Below are positions 17,900 through 26,372 of a stretch of 26,641 bases of DNA, one piece after another. Source of the stretch: Chara braunii (lineage: Eukaryota; Streptophyta; Charophyceae; Charales; Characeae); contig BFEA01000322.1 of NCBI GenBank assembly GCA_003427395.1, forward strand, positions 419,037 through 445,677, in the 5' to 3' direction. The notes below the pieces were generated by a model. That model saw only the letters and a program-made list of their open reading frames with translations, searched no databases and was not told the origin of the DNA. The position numbers and the translations under genes were made by a program. Position 1 is the first letter of the stretch. Every line of letters starts with the position of its first letter.

Positions 17900-18175
17900 G
17901 AGTGGAAGCATAACTGAGCTAGCCCTGTTGCATGAGTACTTCAGACACCATGCATGACCTATTATACCACTTCCATCCCCTTGGGCTGAGCTGGCCAGGC
18001 CGTGTCTGTAATCCGTGCCGTGCACAGACTCAAGGGAAGTGTGTGCACAGCCTGTGCGTCGGTCAATGTGCGCCGGTGTCCATGCGTGAGGCAGCAGGGT
18101 TTTGAACCCACAACCTCAGACCATCATGCGCATTTCCAACCGGTGCACTACCCACTGAGCTAAGCGGCTGTGCAT
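17900..18175 (-). mobile_element. tRNA-derived SINE, antisense
   Basis: Reverse-complemented, the head carries TAGCTCAGTGGGTAGTGC (pol III A box, at 18162-18145) and GGTTCAAAACC (B box, at 18108-18098), 37-54 bases apart as in tRNA genes, ending in CCTGCTGC. The anticodon arm cannot be folded, so it is not a tRNA gene. A body of about 170 bases without tRNA similarity follows towards lower coordinates. Its 3' end and target duplication were not found, so the lower boundary is approximate. Confidence 0.7.
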
Positions 18176-18239
18176 AGGCTAAACAGTCCTAAAGAGACTA
18201 AACAGCCCAGAAAGGCTGGAAGGCAGCAGATCAACTCAG

Positions 18240-19530
18240 GTGAGTGCTCAGATATGCCCATCATCTGCCCAACAACCTAGAACAGGTCGTATTCTCAATT
18301 CCTCTGGCATGGATAGTCACATTGAGAAAGGGGGCCACACTTCTAGAGGGCGATTGGGTTGTGGCACATCAACTAAATGGTGTCAAGGTTACCATTGGTA
18401 GGATAGTGCCCACTCATTCTGGAGGGGTCTTCATCAATCGTTTTAGGCTCCATCGTGATCACTCTCTGTGAAAATACCAGCCAGATCGTGTTGATTTTCC
18501 CCCCTTCTAATTCAGTCTATAGGGTCAGGGCTATTCGGAGTCCCTCCTCGAAGGGATGTCGGGCCTGCTCTCCCCAACTACCCATTCCTGAGCTACTGCT
18601 GGATTCAGCGAAATGGGTGTGGCAAACCAACAAAACGGGCAGGTTGCGCAATCTTCAGTCCCTCACAGTTAAAGCTGCGTACTGTATGATGCGCCCCAAG
18701 GTAGATGTCAATCCTCTAGTGCAGGACCACTGGGTCAAGCAACTGATTATCGATCGAGATCTGCTATGCCCCATACGATGGTTCAAGGACGACCAGCTAA
18801 ATTTTCCTCGCTACAATGGCAAATATCCATCGCTGCCTCCCAACAAATGACTGGTTGTTTGACCACACTACCTTGGAACGGTGAGGATTAGCCTTTCCTT
18901 GGTGCCAATCTTGCTTCACGGCAATCCCTAGTCGTAGGGTGAGAGAAACTATCGAACATATATTTGTACAGTGGCCAGGGCCGGTACTTTCCTGGCGCCG
19001 ATGGGACTGTGTATGGTGCCTGTTGACAGGGAGTGACTGGCCGTGGGATTGGAGGGCAATCCTTCTGGGCTATTGGAACCCCCCCCAATCACGTGGACCT
19101 CCCTGGCTTTCATCAAAATCTCTTTTCAATAGGCTGCAAATCAGTGCTGTGGGCACTCTGGCACAAAGGACGCATTCATCCGGAAGGTGTTAAGGATGGA
19201 AGGGAATGAATTCACAGAGTCCATCAAGCTATTCGCACAAACAGAGATCAGAGCCCGTTTGGCCCACTGAGATCCTCTATGGACTGACTGGGACGCTCTG
19301 GAGGAGGGATTGAACATGTGGTTTGGCCAGGTGGGGAGGGAAAGGATGCCCCCTACAAGAAGGATTATCATCTTATTTTTCAGAACAAGTTTGACATTCA
19401 GCAAGGCAGCTATCTGGGATCCCCAGCGGGCTTTTCTGATGCAGCGGTATGGATAGATGCTGGAGGCGAGTTTCATCGCTCGAATGCAGGAGGTTAATGT
19501 CCTGAAGTGTTTAGGACAGCTAGGAAGCAT
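18240..19530 (+). pseudogene. Second LINE fragment, C-terminal zf-RVT region
   Basis: The same LINE family as at 13.3-14.7 kb: LPNNLEQVVFSIPLAW here lines up with LRQNLNNILFSIP there, and AKWVWQTNKTGRLRNL with AEWAWKWKSGRLKIEK. Further along are LTVKAAYCMMRPK, ICPIRWF-like text, and RETIEHIFVQWPG (zf-RVT E-T-x-x-H motif) at about 18940, then a hydrophobic C-terminal tail to about 19460. Frameshifts break it in several places. There is no RT domain here, so this is a heavily 5'-truncated copy in the sense orientation of AGO. Confidence 0.7.
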
Positions 19531-20077
19531 TGTATATATGGCGGTCCAGGATAGACTGAGGACACTGTCCCAATCCCACGCTCACCATGATGCTCAATTG
19601 CAAACTGATGTTATCAGGGACGCTGGACCCGATTTCCAGCAGGTGCGGCTCCCCACCAAAAGAATGGAGTCATCAGCAGGGGTGAGTGGTCTTATCACCG
19701 CTCCTAACAACCGACGCGGATGTTTTTTCCTTTCGTACGAGATGCTGCTGCAAATCGGAATTGAGATATATCCAATTCTCTCGAAGGCCACAGACGGTCG
19801 CTCGTATCCAAGTGCTGAAGTGCAAGTCCCTTAGACAAGGAGCCTTCGGTGACAAGGGGTTTGATTGCACTGGCCCGCACTTTGATCCAACATGCTGCTG
19901 CAAATAGAGATGCGATTTCCTCTAAGCACGTAGCCGCAGTCGGACCATTGTAACGTTTATGGCCAGTTTCTTTCATTGAAATGCCAGTTCCTAAGTTTCT
20001 TTGTGGCGGTCGTGCTTTTTTTATGATGGGCAAGTGGTTGGTTGTTTGCTTGATCACTTTTGGGAGTCAATTGTGAC
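19531..20077. other. AGO intron sequence, no recognised gene
   Basis: Moderately long frames exist but none is recognised. The phrase ATGCTGCTGCAAAT is repeated at about 19742-19755 and 19892-19905, enclosing about 140 bases; this may be a small duplication or the flank of an unrecognised insertion. Confidence 0.4.
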
Positions 20078-20228
20078 GGTTGGTGATTATGTTTGGTGTT
20101 GTCGCTGCTTGCTGGGCTGTTGCAGCTGGCTGTTGTTTTAATCAGTTGTTGATGGTTGGTGATGATGTTTGGTGTTGTTGCTGCTTGCTGGCTGTTGCAG
20201 CTGGCTGTTGTTTTAATCAGTTTTTGAT
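20078..20228 (+). repeat. Tandem duplication, period 76 bp
   Basis: 20078-20153 and 20154-20228 both read GGTTGGTGAT-ATGTTTGGTG, CTGCTTGCTGG and GCAGCTGGCTGTTGTTTTAA. They differ by a few substitutions and a one-base deletion. Non-coding. Confidence 0.9.
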
Positions 20229-20242
20229 TTTTACGAATCCAT

Positions 20243-20416
20243 TTAAAACACTAGTACCTTTGGGTCCGGTTTTCGACAAGTCTTGGCCAGTACCCGAACT
20301 TTCAGGAGGCCGAGCCCGACGTTTATCAATCTGACCGGTGGCCATCGTTTCGTTTCGGCCTCCTGAAAGGTCGGAGGCCGAGTATTTTCGAACCGACAAA
20401 GGTACTGGTGGGTTAA
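20243..20416. mobile_element. Foldback MITE (TTAA-type) D, 174 bp, near-complete hairpin
   Basis: The left end TTAAAACACTAGTACCTTTG and the right end, inverse-complemented, TTAACCCACCAGTACCTTTG match with few changes, and the pairing continues inward: the arms share TCGGTT/TCCGGTT, GGCC and the 16-bp CTTTCAGGAGGCCGAG-like block (20298-20313 against 20360-20375). The transcript of either strand could fold into a stem of some 75 imperfect pairs. No coding capacity. It lies about 420 bases before the next AGO exon. Confidence 0.8.
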
Positions 20417-20586
20417 GTTATGGCTAAAAAGCGGTATTGGGGTTCATACAGCCTATATGCAGAAATACTGGAAGATTCATGGTGTGCTTCTGTTTGGGAA
20501 GGGAAACTCATGTGCACAACAAATTCACCGAGCATCCCTCTTTTTCAAAGGACTAGGGAAGAAGATGGCAGTCCATATCCCTCTCT

Positions 20587-20590
<4 letters not shown>

Positions 20591-20683
<93 letters not shown>

Positions 20684-20684
20684 N

Positions 20685-20718
<34 letters not shown>

Positions 20719-20735
20719 GTGTGTGTGTGTGTGTG
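20591..20735. repeat. (GT)n microsatellite, 145 bp, with an ambiguous base
   Basis: Nearly pure GT repeat, preceded by a short CT run; N at 20684. It ends about 100 bases before an AGO splice acceptor. Cys-Val frames across it are artefacts. Confidence 0.97.
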
Positions 20736-20836
20736 ACAGAATGCAATTTGGAGGTTGGAATCAGATAAATGATGGAAACTGCTAGTTGGACCCAGTAAGC
20801 CCTAAATGATTTCGCATTGCGTTGCATTGTCTACAG

Positions 20837-20944
20837 ATGATTGCTAAAAACAGATACGATCTCGATCCCATCCTGAAGACATTCAGTGTGAAAGTCCTCC
20901 CAGGAATGGCGCCAGTCCAGGCACGGATTCTTGCTCCCCCAGTG
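20837..20944 (+). CDS. AGO: Argonaute exon: linker 2, strand before MID
   Basis: 108-nt exon, phase 0 at both ends, acceptor CTACAG at 20836, donor GTG/GTAAGT at 20945. It reads MIAKNRYDLDPILKTF, then SVKVLPGMAPVQARILAPPV. This matches the Argonaute segment N-x-Y-x-x-D-P-x-L-K-x-F-G-I-x-[VI] ... M-x-x-V-x-[AG]-R-[VI]-L-x-P-P. The opening ATG is inside the protein and should not be taken as a start. Joined to the 15785-15901 exon it stays in frame but is a few residues shorter than usual at the junction, so a small exon may be missing in the 4.9-kb intron. Confidence 0.9.
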
Positions 20945-21156
20945 GTAAGTTCCTGCAGTGTAGTTTGATGTCTCTCCTAAGTACCCAAATTCATGCCGTG
21001 AAATGGGATGGCAAATAGCCAGCTGTTGATGAACAGATGGGGAATTCATTACCATTGAAACCAGTAATGTGAAGTGTCAACCCCTTTGGTGAAAAAATAA
21101 ATAAAAGAAAGTGAGCTGGGTGTGAACTTTGAAGTATACTTTTTTTCCTTTTTTTT

Positions 21157-21402
21157 TTCAAGAGCCTCAGGGTTTTCCCACAGTTGGGTTGTTGGTGGTC
21201 GCGAAACAGGCCGCTGAGTCTGTCGGAAGTACTGGGCCGCCGTTTTGCTGGACATCCATCCAGGAAAAACAGGCCTTGCATGCGACCCATTTTGCCTGCT
21301 TGGATATGCCACGAAACGGCGCTCTGGTATTTCCTGAGAGATGCAGCAGCGCGCACACCGCGACTCTGAAAAAATGGCTGGGAGAAGTACTGGTGGTTTG
21401 AA
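21157..21402. mobile_element. TTAA-type MITE E, 246 bp
   Basis: The right end is GTACTGGTGGTTTGAA (21387-21402), clearly of the family. The left end, TTCAAGAGCCTCAGGG with TCCCA a little inside, is a decayed match of the inverse complement TTCAAACCACCAGTAC...TCCCA. The interior is GC-rich and non-coding. The left boundary is less sure than the right. Confidence 0.55.
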
Positions 21403-21770
21403 GGACAATTAGGTCAAGATGGTTGTGAGTTATTAAATGGTATGCACAGCGTTCATTAGTTTAACTTTTAGCGTCATATATTTTACTGGGAAAAAAATTC
21501 AGAAAATGGACAAAAGAATTTGATGGTGCTCTAATCTAAACCTTCACGTTTCCCTCAATACTGCGGAGAACGCTCTTTGGAGGTGATGTGAATCTACTTA
21601 GCTTAGCTTTCTAATGCAGATCCATTTGGGCACATTTATCAAGTTGGTGCCAAAGGTATCAATTAGTTTTTGTGGGGAGAGCATCTATGCATTTGGCCAT
21701 TGAAGTCTGTGTTGCAGGAAATGAGAGGACTTCCAGCGTTCGAATGGGGAAGTAGGTTATGGGATTTTTC
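21403..21770. other. AGO intron sequence between two MITEs
   Basis: AT-rich unique sequence; nothing recognised. Confidence 0.45.
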
Positions 21771-23158
21771 TTAAGCCACCAGTACCTCGTGGACGATTTT
21801 CTCCTGCTGAAAAAAATCTTATGGACTATGTATATCAAGCCGGCTACAGGCAGGCCGATACATCAAAAGCATGGTTTAACCTTTTTCTCAGGCACTTGAA
21901 ACTGTGGTGGGGCTGGGTGTAACTAACTGGAGGAAGGGTGTTGCATACTCGTGAAACACAGTCATAAGTATGGTGCAGATTCCCAGAACCGACCAGATGA
22001 TACAGAGTAGATACAAATACAGCGGAAGACTTGATACACATGGACTGACTCGAAATCTGACTCAGACTGCAACGAATCTCTCACACATGCATCGGTGGTG
22101 TGAAAGCCATGGCCTTGAACATGGAAGAAGAGGCCAGGGGCTGATCTCATACACGGATGAATGGGGGGGAGGAGAGACGAAGGGAGGAGGAGAGGGAAGA
22201 TGACGTCAACTGAGAAAAAGAAAACGTGTTTTTTTTTATTCACAACAAGCCAAATGTTTCCAAAAATAGTATCTCGAAATGTCAGAAACAACGAAAATCC
22301 GAAATGTCGCGAATACAGAGTCTCACAGTGTCTCTGATATCGACCTCACAATGTCAAGATACATCCTCAGAGGTAGATGAAGTCAGATCCCAAAGTAGTC
22401 CTCAACCTGCAGTCTGAATGTTGCTATCTCTAGTATCATCAGAACTAACCATCCTTCACAGTCGTAGTAGTCCAGAAGTAGACATAGACTTAGAGGGTAG
22501 GAGGAGAGGGAGAGAGAGAGAGAGAGTGGAGGAGGAAGAAGAGGGAGGAGGAAAGGCAAGGCCTTTCTGCCTGATACCTGCGCGCGGCAGCTATGGCGCT
22601 GCAGGGCTGGCGCTGGGCTGTGGCTGGGCCGGAGGCTGGCGCTCTTCCACCGGTTTGCTAATCTGCCGCTGCGCTATCTCTCCTCCACTCTGTGCTGATC
22701 CTCTCCGATGCTCCTGCTGCTAACGCTGAAGTGCTGTGCAAATCCTGTAGACTAACATCCTCACTACTAACCTACTGACTGAGGCTGGTACCCAGCTGAT
22801 ATAGTCCTGGGTCGGCCTCAGTCCTACTGAGTGCCTTCGGGTCTGGACCGTTGATCGGGCCCAACGGTTCAGATCAGATTTGAATCTGAACAGTGGTGCC
22901 TAAAACTGCGCCGCCGGCCGGTCCTACCGATGGACCAGTACCTGGCCTAAACTCAACTAGCCGTTGGGTCTGGTGGTTCTAAACTAGGCCTACTGGACTC
23001 TAATCTGAACCGGCGGTTCCCTAGGCCTATCTGGACCTAGCTGGGGACCGTCGGGACCCGGTACCTAGGCCTAACCCGTGCCTACCACAGAACCGGGCCC
23101 TAACTGGGGCCCGTGTGGTATCAGTATGCCACAAAGGGTCCCGGTACCGGTGGTTTAA
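21771..23158. mobile_element. TTAA-type element F, 1.39 kb (or a 109-bp element plus a second insertion)
   Basis: The left end TTAAGCCACCAGTACC (21771-21786) and the right end, inverse-complemented, TTAAACCACCGGTACC (23143-23158) form a 16-bp inverted repeat with two differences. Alternatively the left end pairs with a decayed right end at 21879 (GCATGGTTTAA), making a 109-bp element. A 58-bp perfect direct repeat starts at both right ends (21872-21929 and 23151-23208), so the history is compound. The interior has a GA microsatellite (22500-22560) and, at 22800-23150, a dense set of GGTACC, CCTAGG and CCGGTACC palindromes. No transposase is recognised. Confidence 0.55.
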
Positions 23159-23255
23159 CCTTTTTCTCAGGCACTTGAAACTGTGGTGGGGCTGGGTGTA
23201 ACTAACTGATTGTTTTGACCCCCTTTTTTTCTCATCTCGGCCTCTTTCTGCGCAG

Positions 23256-23318
23256 ATGTCGTTTGGGAATAACTATCAAGACACGCCGATGAATGGGCAA
23301 TGGAATCTCAACACGAAG
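23256..23318 (+). CDS. AGO: Argonaute micro-exon: linker 2 to MID
   Basis: 63-nt exon (21 codons), phase 0 at both ends, acceptor CTGCGCAG at 23255, donor AAG/GTATGT at 23319. It reads MSFGNNYQDTPMNGQWNLNTK. The motif [P]-x-N-G-[QR]-W-N-x-x-[NT]-K is a fixed landmark of plant Argonautes just before the MID domain. With the preceding exon the joined text PPV-MSFGNN parallels the AGO4-type P-P-M-x-x-F-G. Short, but the combination of motif, phase and strong splice sites makes it convincing. Confidence 0.9.
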
Positions 23319-23499
23319 GTATGTGACTCGCCCAATTTCATTGATCGGTGAAAACAAGTCCAGAGTTTGACTAATTGGTTTAGACCTATCCCACCCATCC
23401 TTCCATAACTTGCCAGGCAGAGGGTTACCTCTGCCTTTCTTTTCTATAGCATGTTGTCCTCTGGTTGTACTTTGGACTTGGAATCTGCCTGTAACTCAC

Positions 23500-23726
23500 T
23501 GTGACTCATGTTACCTGTTCGGACGTCGAATGAGGCAATATCATGTGATTTGATTGACAGCATGGCAAGCGACTTCTGCTATGGCGCCTTGCTGTGACTC
23601 GCGTTAACTGTTCGAATGTCGAATGCGGCAATATCATGTGATGTGATCGACAGCATGGCAAGCGACTTCTGCTATGGTGCCTATGTGATCGACAGCATGG
23701 CAAGCGACTTCTGCTATGGCGCCTAG
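23500..23726. repeat. Tandem repeat, two full copies of about 93 bp and a partial third
   Basis: Copies start at 23500 and 23593; a partial third starts at 23684. Common text: GTCGAATG-GGCAATATCATG and GACAGCATGGCAAGCGACTT with CTGCTATGG-GCC. It fills much of the short intron between two AGO exons. The repeats are contiguous without unique spacers, so this is not a CRISPR-like array. Confidence 0.88.
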
Positions 23727-24050
23727 ACGATGAGAGGAGGACAAATTCCGCAAAGGGTAGTGCAAAACTGAGTGATGCCATCTGTTTAAAGCTTAAACTT
23801 TGTGGTTCTGGAATGTGGATGCATATAACCGTTTAGTAACTTGTCGAGTGGTTTGTTATTTTTGCTTCTGTAATTTGTCCAGTCGAAACAGTGAGTTTGT
23901 CAGGCAGCTTGATTGGTTGTGGACTGGTCATTTTGCTGTTTGGTGTTGCAAATCGATTTGTAAATGATTCTATTGTAATTGCTATGTAACTTGATAGGTC
24001 ACTCGGTATTTGTTCCTGTGATATGTATTGTTGATCAGACTGTTTATCAG

Positions 24051-24149
24051 GGAGTCACTATCAATGCGTGGATGGTGGTCGCTCTCAACAGTGAAGTTCA
24101 TCCGAGGGTCTTTGATGACATGGCGAGAAGCTGGCATAAGAAGGGTATT
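24051..24149 (+). CDS. AGO: Argonaute exon: start of MID domain
   Basis: 99-nt exon, phase 0 at both ends, acceptor TTTATCAG at 24050, donor ATT/GTAAGT at 24150. It reads GVTINAWMVVALNSEV, then HPRVFDDMARSWHKKGI. In the family the segment after NGxWNxxxK is V-x-x-W-[AI]-[IV]-V-x-[FL], followed by a helix ending in C/W-x-x-x-G-[MI]; W, the VV strand and the KKGI end fit. The lysine-glycine joint to the previous exon (NTK-GVT) keeps the frame. Confidence 0.85.
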
Positions 24150-24236
24150 GTAAGTAGTCTTAACGGAGGCTTCCGCAGACCCCTTTTATGTAGTATTTAT
24201 CTTCATGAAAACCTCCAGCACGACGTATAGCACCTT

Positions 24237-24899
24237 TTAAACCACCAGTGAACAACCCCCCCCCCAGGCAGCTTGAGAACAACAGTCGGCTCAATCTGAA
24301 ATCTCGTTGGAGGCCCGGTAGTGAAATGGGGGAGGAAGCTGGTGGGCCCAACAGGAAGGACAAATGGACTGTTGTTTTTTTTGCCGTTTCAATCCCCGAA
24401 TCTGGAAACACATGCACAGACGAGAATCACAAAGAAAAAAGGAGAAAAAACAAAGGAACTGAATGACAACACGTCAGCCACGTTGTGGGCATGCACTGTA
24501 GGAGGGCAGTAAGGCATTGAAACAGGCATGAAAACAGACACAAAAGGCTCCACACAAAGGCGTGACAACGTGCATTTTTGATGTAAGGAACTGGTTTCAG
24601 GTTTTGTGCCTTTTTTAAGTTTTTTAAACTTTTTTTTGATACTCGGTATCTGATTTGTTCTCAGTCTTGGTATGGGCCAGAAAAGTACAGTGTTCTGCCA
24701 CCGTTGGCAGGGCCAAAAAAAGTGAAAAAAGAAAGAGTTGTCTTCTTGAGTGACTGCCCGTTGAGGAAAACGGGTAATACTGTGGGAATCCGCGGCCGAA
24801 ATGAAAACAAAAACACTGATCTGGCCTTTCGGGAAAGCTTTTTTGTGCGCAGGGGAGTCCACCTCCGCAAAAAGAGGTTGTGATGTACTGGTGGTTTAA
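24237..24899. mobile_element. TTAA-type element G, 663 bp, with 7-bp direct repeats
   Basis: The left end TTAAACCACCAGTGAACAACC and the right end, inverse-complemented, TTAAACCACCAGTACATCAC with ACAACC inside, are clear inverse partners. GCACCTT lies immediately outside both ends (24230-24236 and 24900-24906), which would be a 7-bp target duplication with TTAA as part of the element. But the right flank is itself a CACCTTCAG-type repeat, so the match could be chance. The interior has no recognisable protein. Confidence 0.75.
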
Positions 24900-25850
24900 G
24901 CACCTTCAGCGCCTTCAGCACCTTTCGCACCTTCAGCAATTTTCCTACCGTTATTTCAAGCCTCTTTAGCACCTTCAAGCCTCAGCCAGCAGTGCCTTTC
25001 CTGTTTTTTTGAGGATGCTGCCTAATCTGGGTTGAGACTCTGGACAGTCATTGAGACCTCTGTCAGGGGATTCAGATTCCAGTAGCACAGATTATGAGAT
25101 ACAAAGGCAAAGATTGAAAGCCAGTTTCTCTCGATGAGTGCTAGAGTGATGTGCCCCCCAGAGTCATTAGCTCTGCTCGTTGAACATTTCATTCTCTTGA
25201 GAGAAAATTACAAATTCATGCTGGGAGGATCACAAATTGTCAAATTCAGAAATTCTGCATTTCTGGAGCACATGGTCAGATTCCCCACGAGTAAATCAAA
25301 CCTCTCCGGTTCGATTCATGCAGAACGGCGTTGTCAGTACTAGTGAAATGAAATTACGAGTACAAGACAACAGCTCTGTGTAGTATCATAGTATGTGTTT
25401 ACTCAGTAAGTCGAACCTGCCAGCAACAGGAGGATTCTGCAATGATCCATTCACTGTTCATATACCTGAGGATGAAGAGCGAAGGTGACAAATGCAGCAC
25501 TCTTCTTCAACCAAAGGTTTTATTTCAGGAGAATGAAAACTGGCCTGTCTAGCATTGGGATCCTCAAAATGGGTGAAGTACGTCATGTTAAAACTGAAAG
25601 ACTTCTCTTCTACCCTACCCATGCCCTGTGAATCATTATCCATATCAACATTCTCCTCCTTGGGCGTCCCTCAGCTCCCCACCTACTCCCTTCCCCCCTC
25701 CTTCCCCCACACCTTCCCCCCGTCTCTCTAAGAGAGAACGGGTCAATCTGCTGACAGACCCTGCAGTCTATTTCAATTCGTCTTTTCGTTTGCACCTGTG
25801 TCAGCCGTCCAACTTCAAGTGATGAATAACGTCCCCTCAACTATTCTCAG
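24900..25850. other. AGO intron sequence with a CACCTTCAGC repeat
   Basis: 24900-24985 holds imperfect repeats of CACCTTCAGC. The rest is unassigned. A pyrimidine-rich stretch at 25660-25725 and ordinary intron end TATTCTCAG precede the next exon. Confidence 0.5.
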
Positions 25851-26024
25851 GCTTCTGAGACTATACCTGGATATGATCTGAATGTGATGAGAAGACAACT
25901 GGTGGGCAATTTGCAACTGATGGGCAATTTGCGAATGGAGTTTTTGTCAAAGCCCATTGCTCAGAGAGTGGTGCTGATAGTACCGCGGTGGACAACCGAA
26001 AAGATTCTTATTGACACAGGACTG
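25851..26024 (+). CDS. AGO: Argonaute exon: MID domain, first half
   Basis: 174-nt exon, phase 0 at both ends, acceptor TATTCTCAG at 25850, donor CTG/GTAAAA at 26025. It reads ASETIPGYDLNVMRRQLV, then GNLQLMGNLRMEF, then AQRVVLIVPRWTTEKI and ends DTGL. The helix followed by a hydrophobic strand VVLIVP corresponds to the MID segment where plant Argonautes have a helix and then [FL]-[IL]-[LV]-[CV]-[IV]-L-P. Similarity is weaker than for the PAZ exons, and it is supported by position, frame and an in-frame stop two codons past the donor. The guide 5'-phosphate pocket and the PIWI catalytic residues would follow in later exons outside the window. Confidence 0.7.
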
Positions 26025-26372
26025 GTAAAATGACTCAAGCGGCGGGGTAACAAGTCGCTACAGTGTGGGTATGAGTGAGTACTTACACCCAGGAGCTCCC
26101 CGGCCTCCTGAGCTGTAACCTACAGGGCCGAAGTTTTATGGCTCTCCTTGCCACATTTGGGGTGAAATTATGATGGCTCTCCACGGACTTCTTCGGCGTC
26201 TGGAGGCACTGATCTTGCATCAGTGCCCCATGTGGCGTGTAGAATTGGATGCCCACTTTTCGTTGTTTTCTACTTCGTAACGTGTGGTAATATCAGGAGA
26301 ACAGTACCAGAGACTGTGGTTGGCCACAAGTACTCGCCATGTTGTTAGAACAGGCCATCGCAAAACCGTCGT
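26025..26372. other. Start of the next AGO intron
   Basis: No further AGO exon is recognised up to the window end. Sequence unassigned. Confidence 0.45.

Noticed and set aside
18090-18175. Functional tRNA gene on the minus strand
   Set aside because: A and B boxes are present but no anticodon arm or acceptor stem can be folded; a SINE head explains it better.
20837-23318. The ATG codons that open two exons (20837 and 23256) as translation starts
   Set aside because: Both are directly preceded by consensus acceptors and lie inside the conserved linker 2; they are internal methionines.
23500-23726. CRISPR-like array
   Set aside because: Copies are contiguous, about 93 bp, diverged, without unique spacers, in a eukaryotic intron.
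25970-26060. AGO reading continuing past 26024
   Set aside because: The frame meets a stop two codons later, so a donor at 26025 (GTAAAA) is the better explanation.
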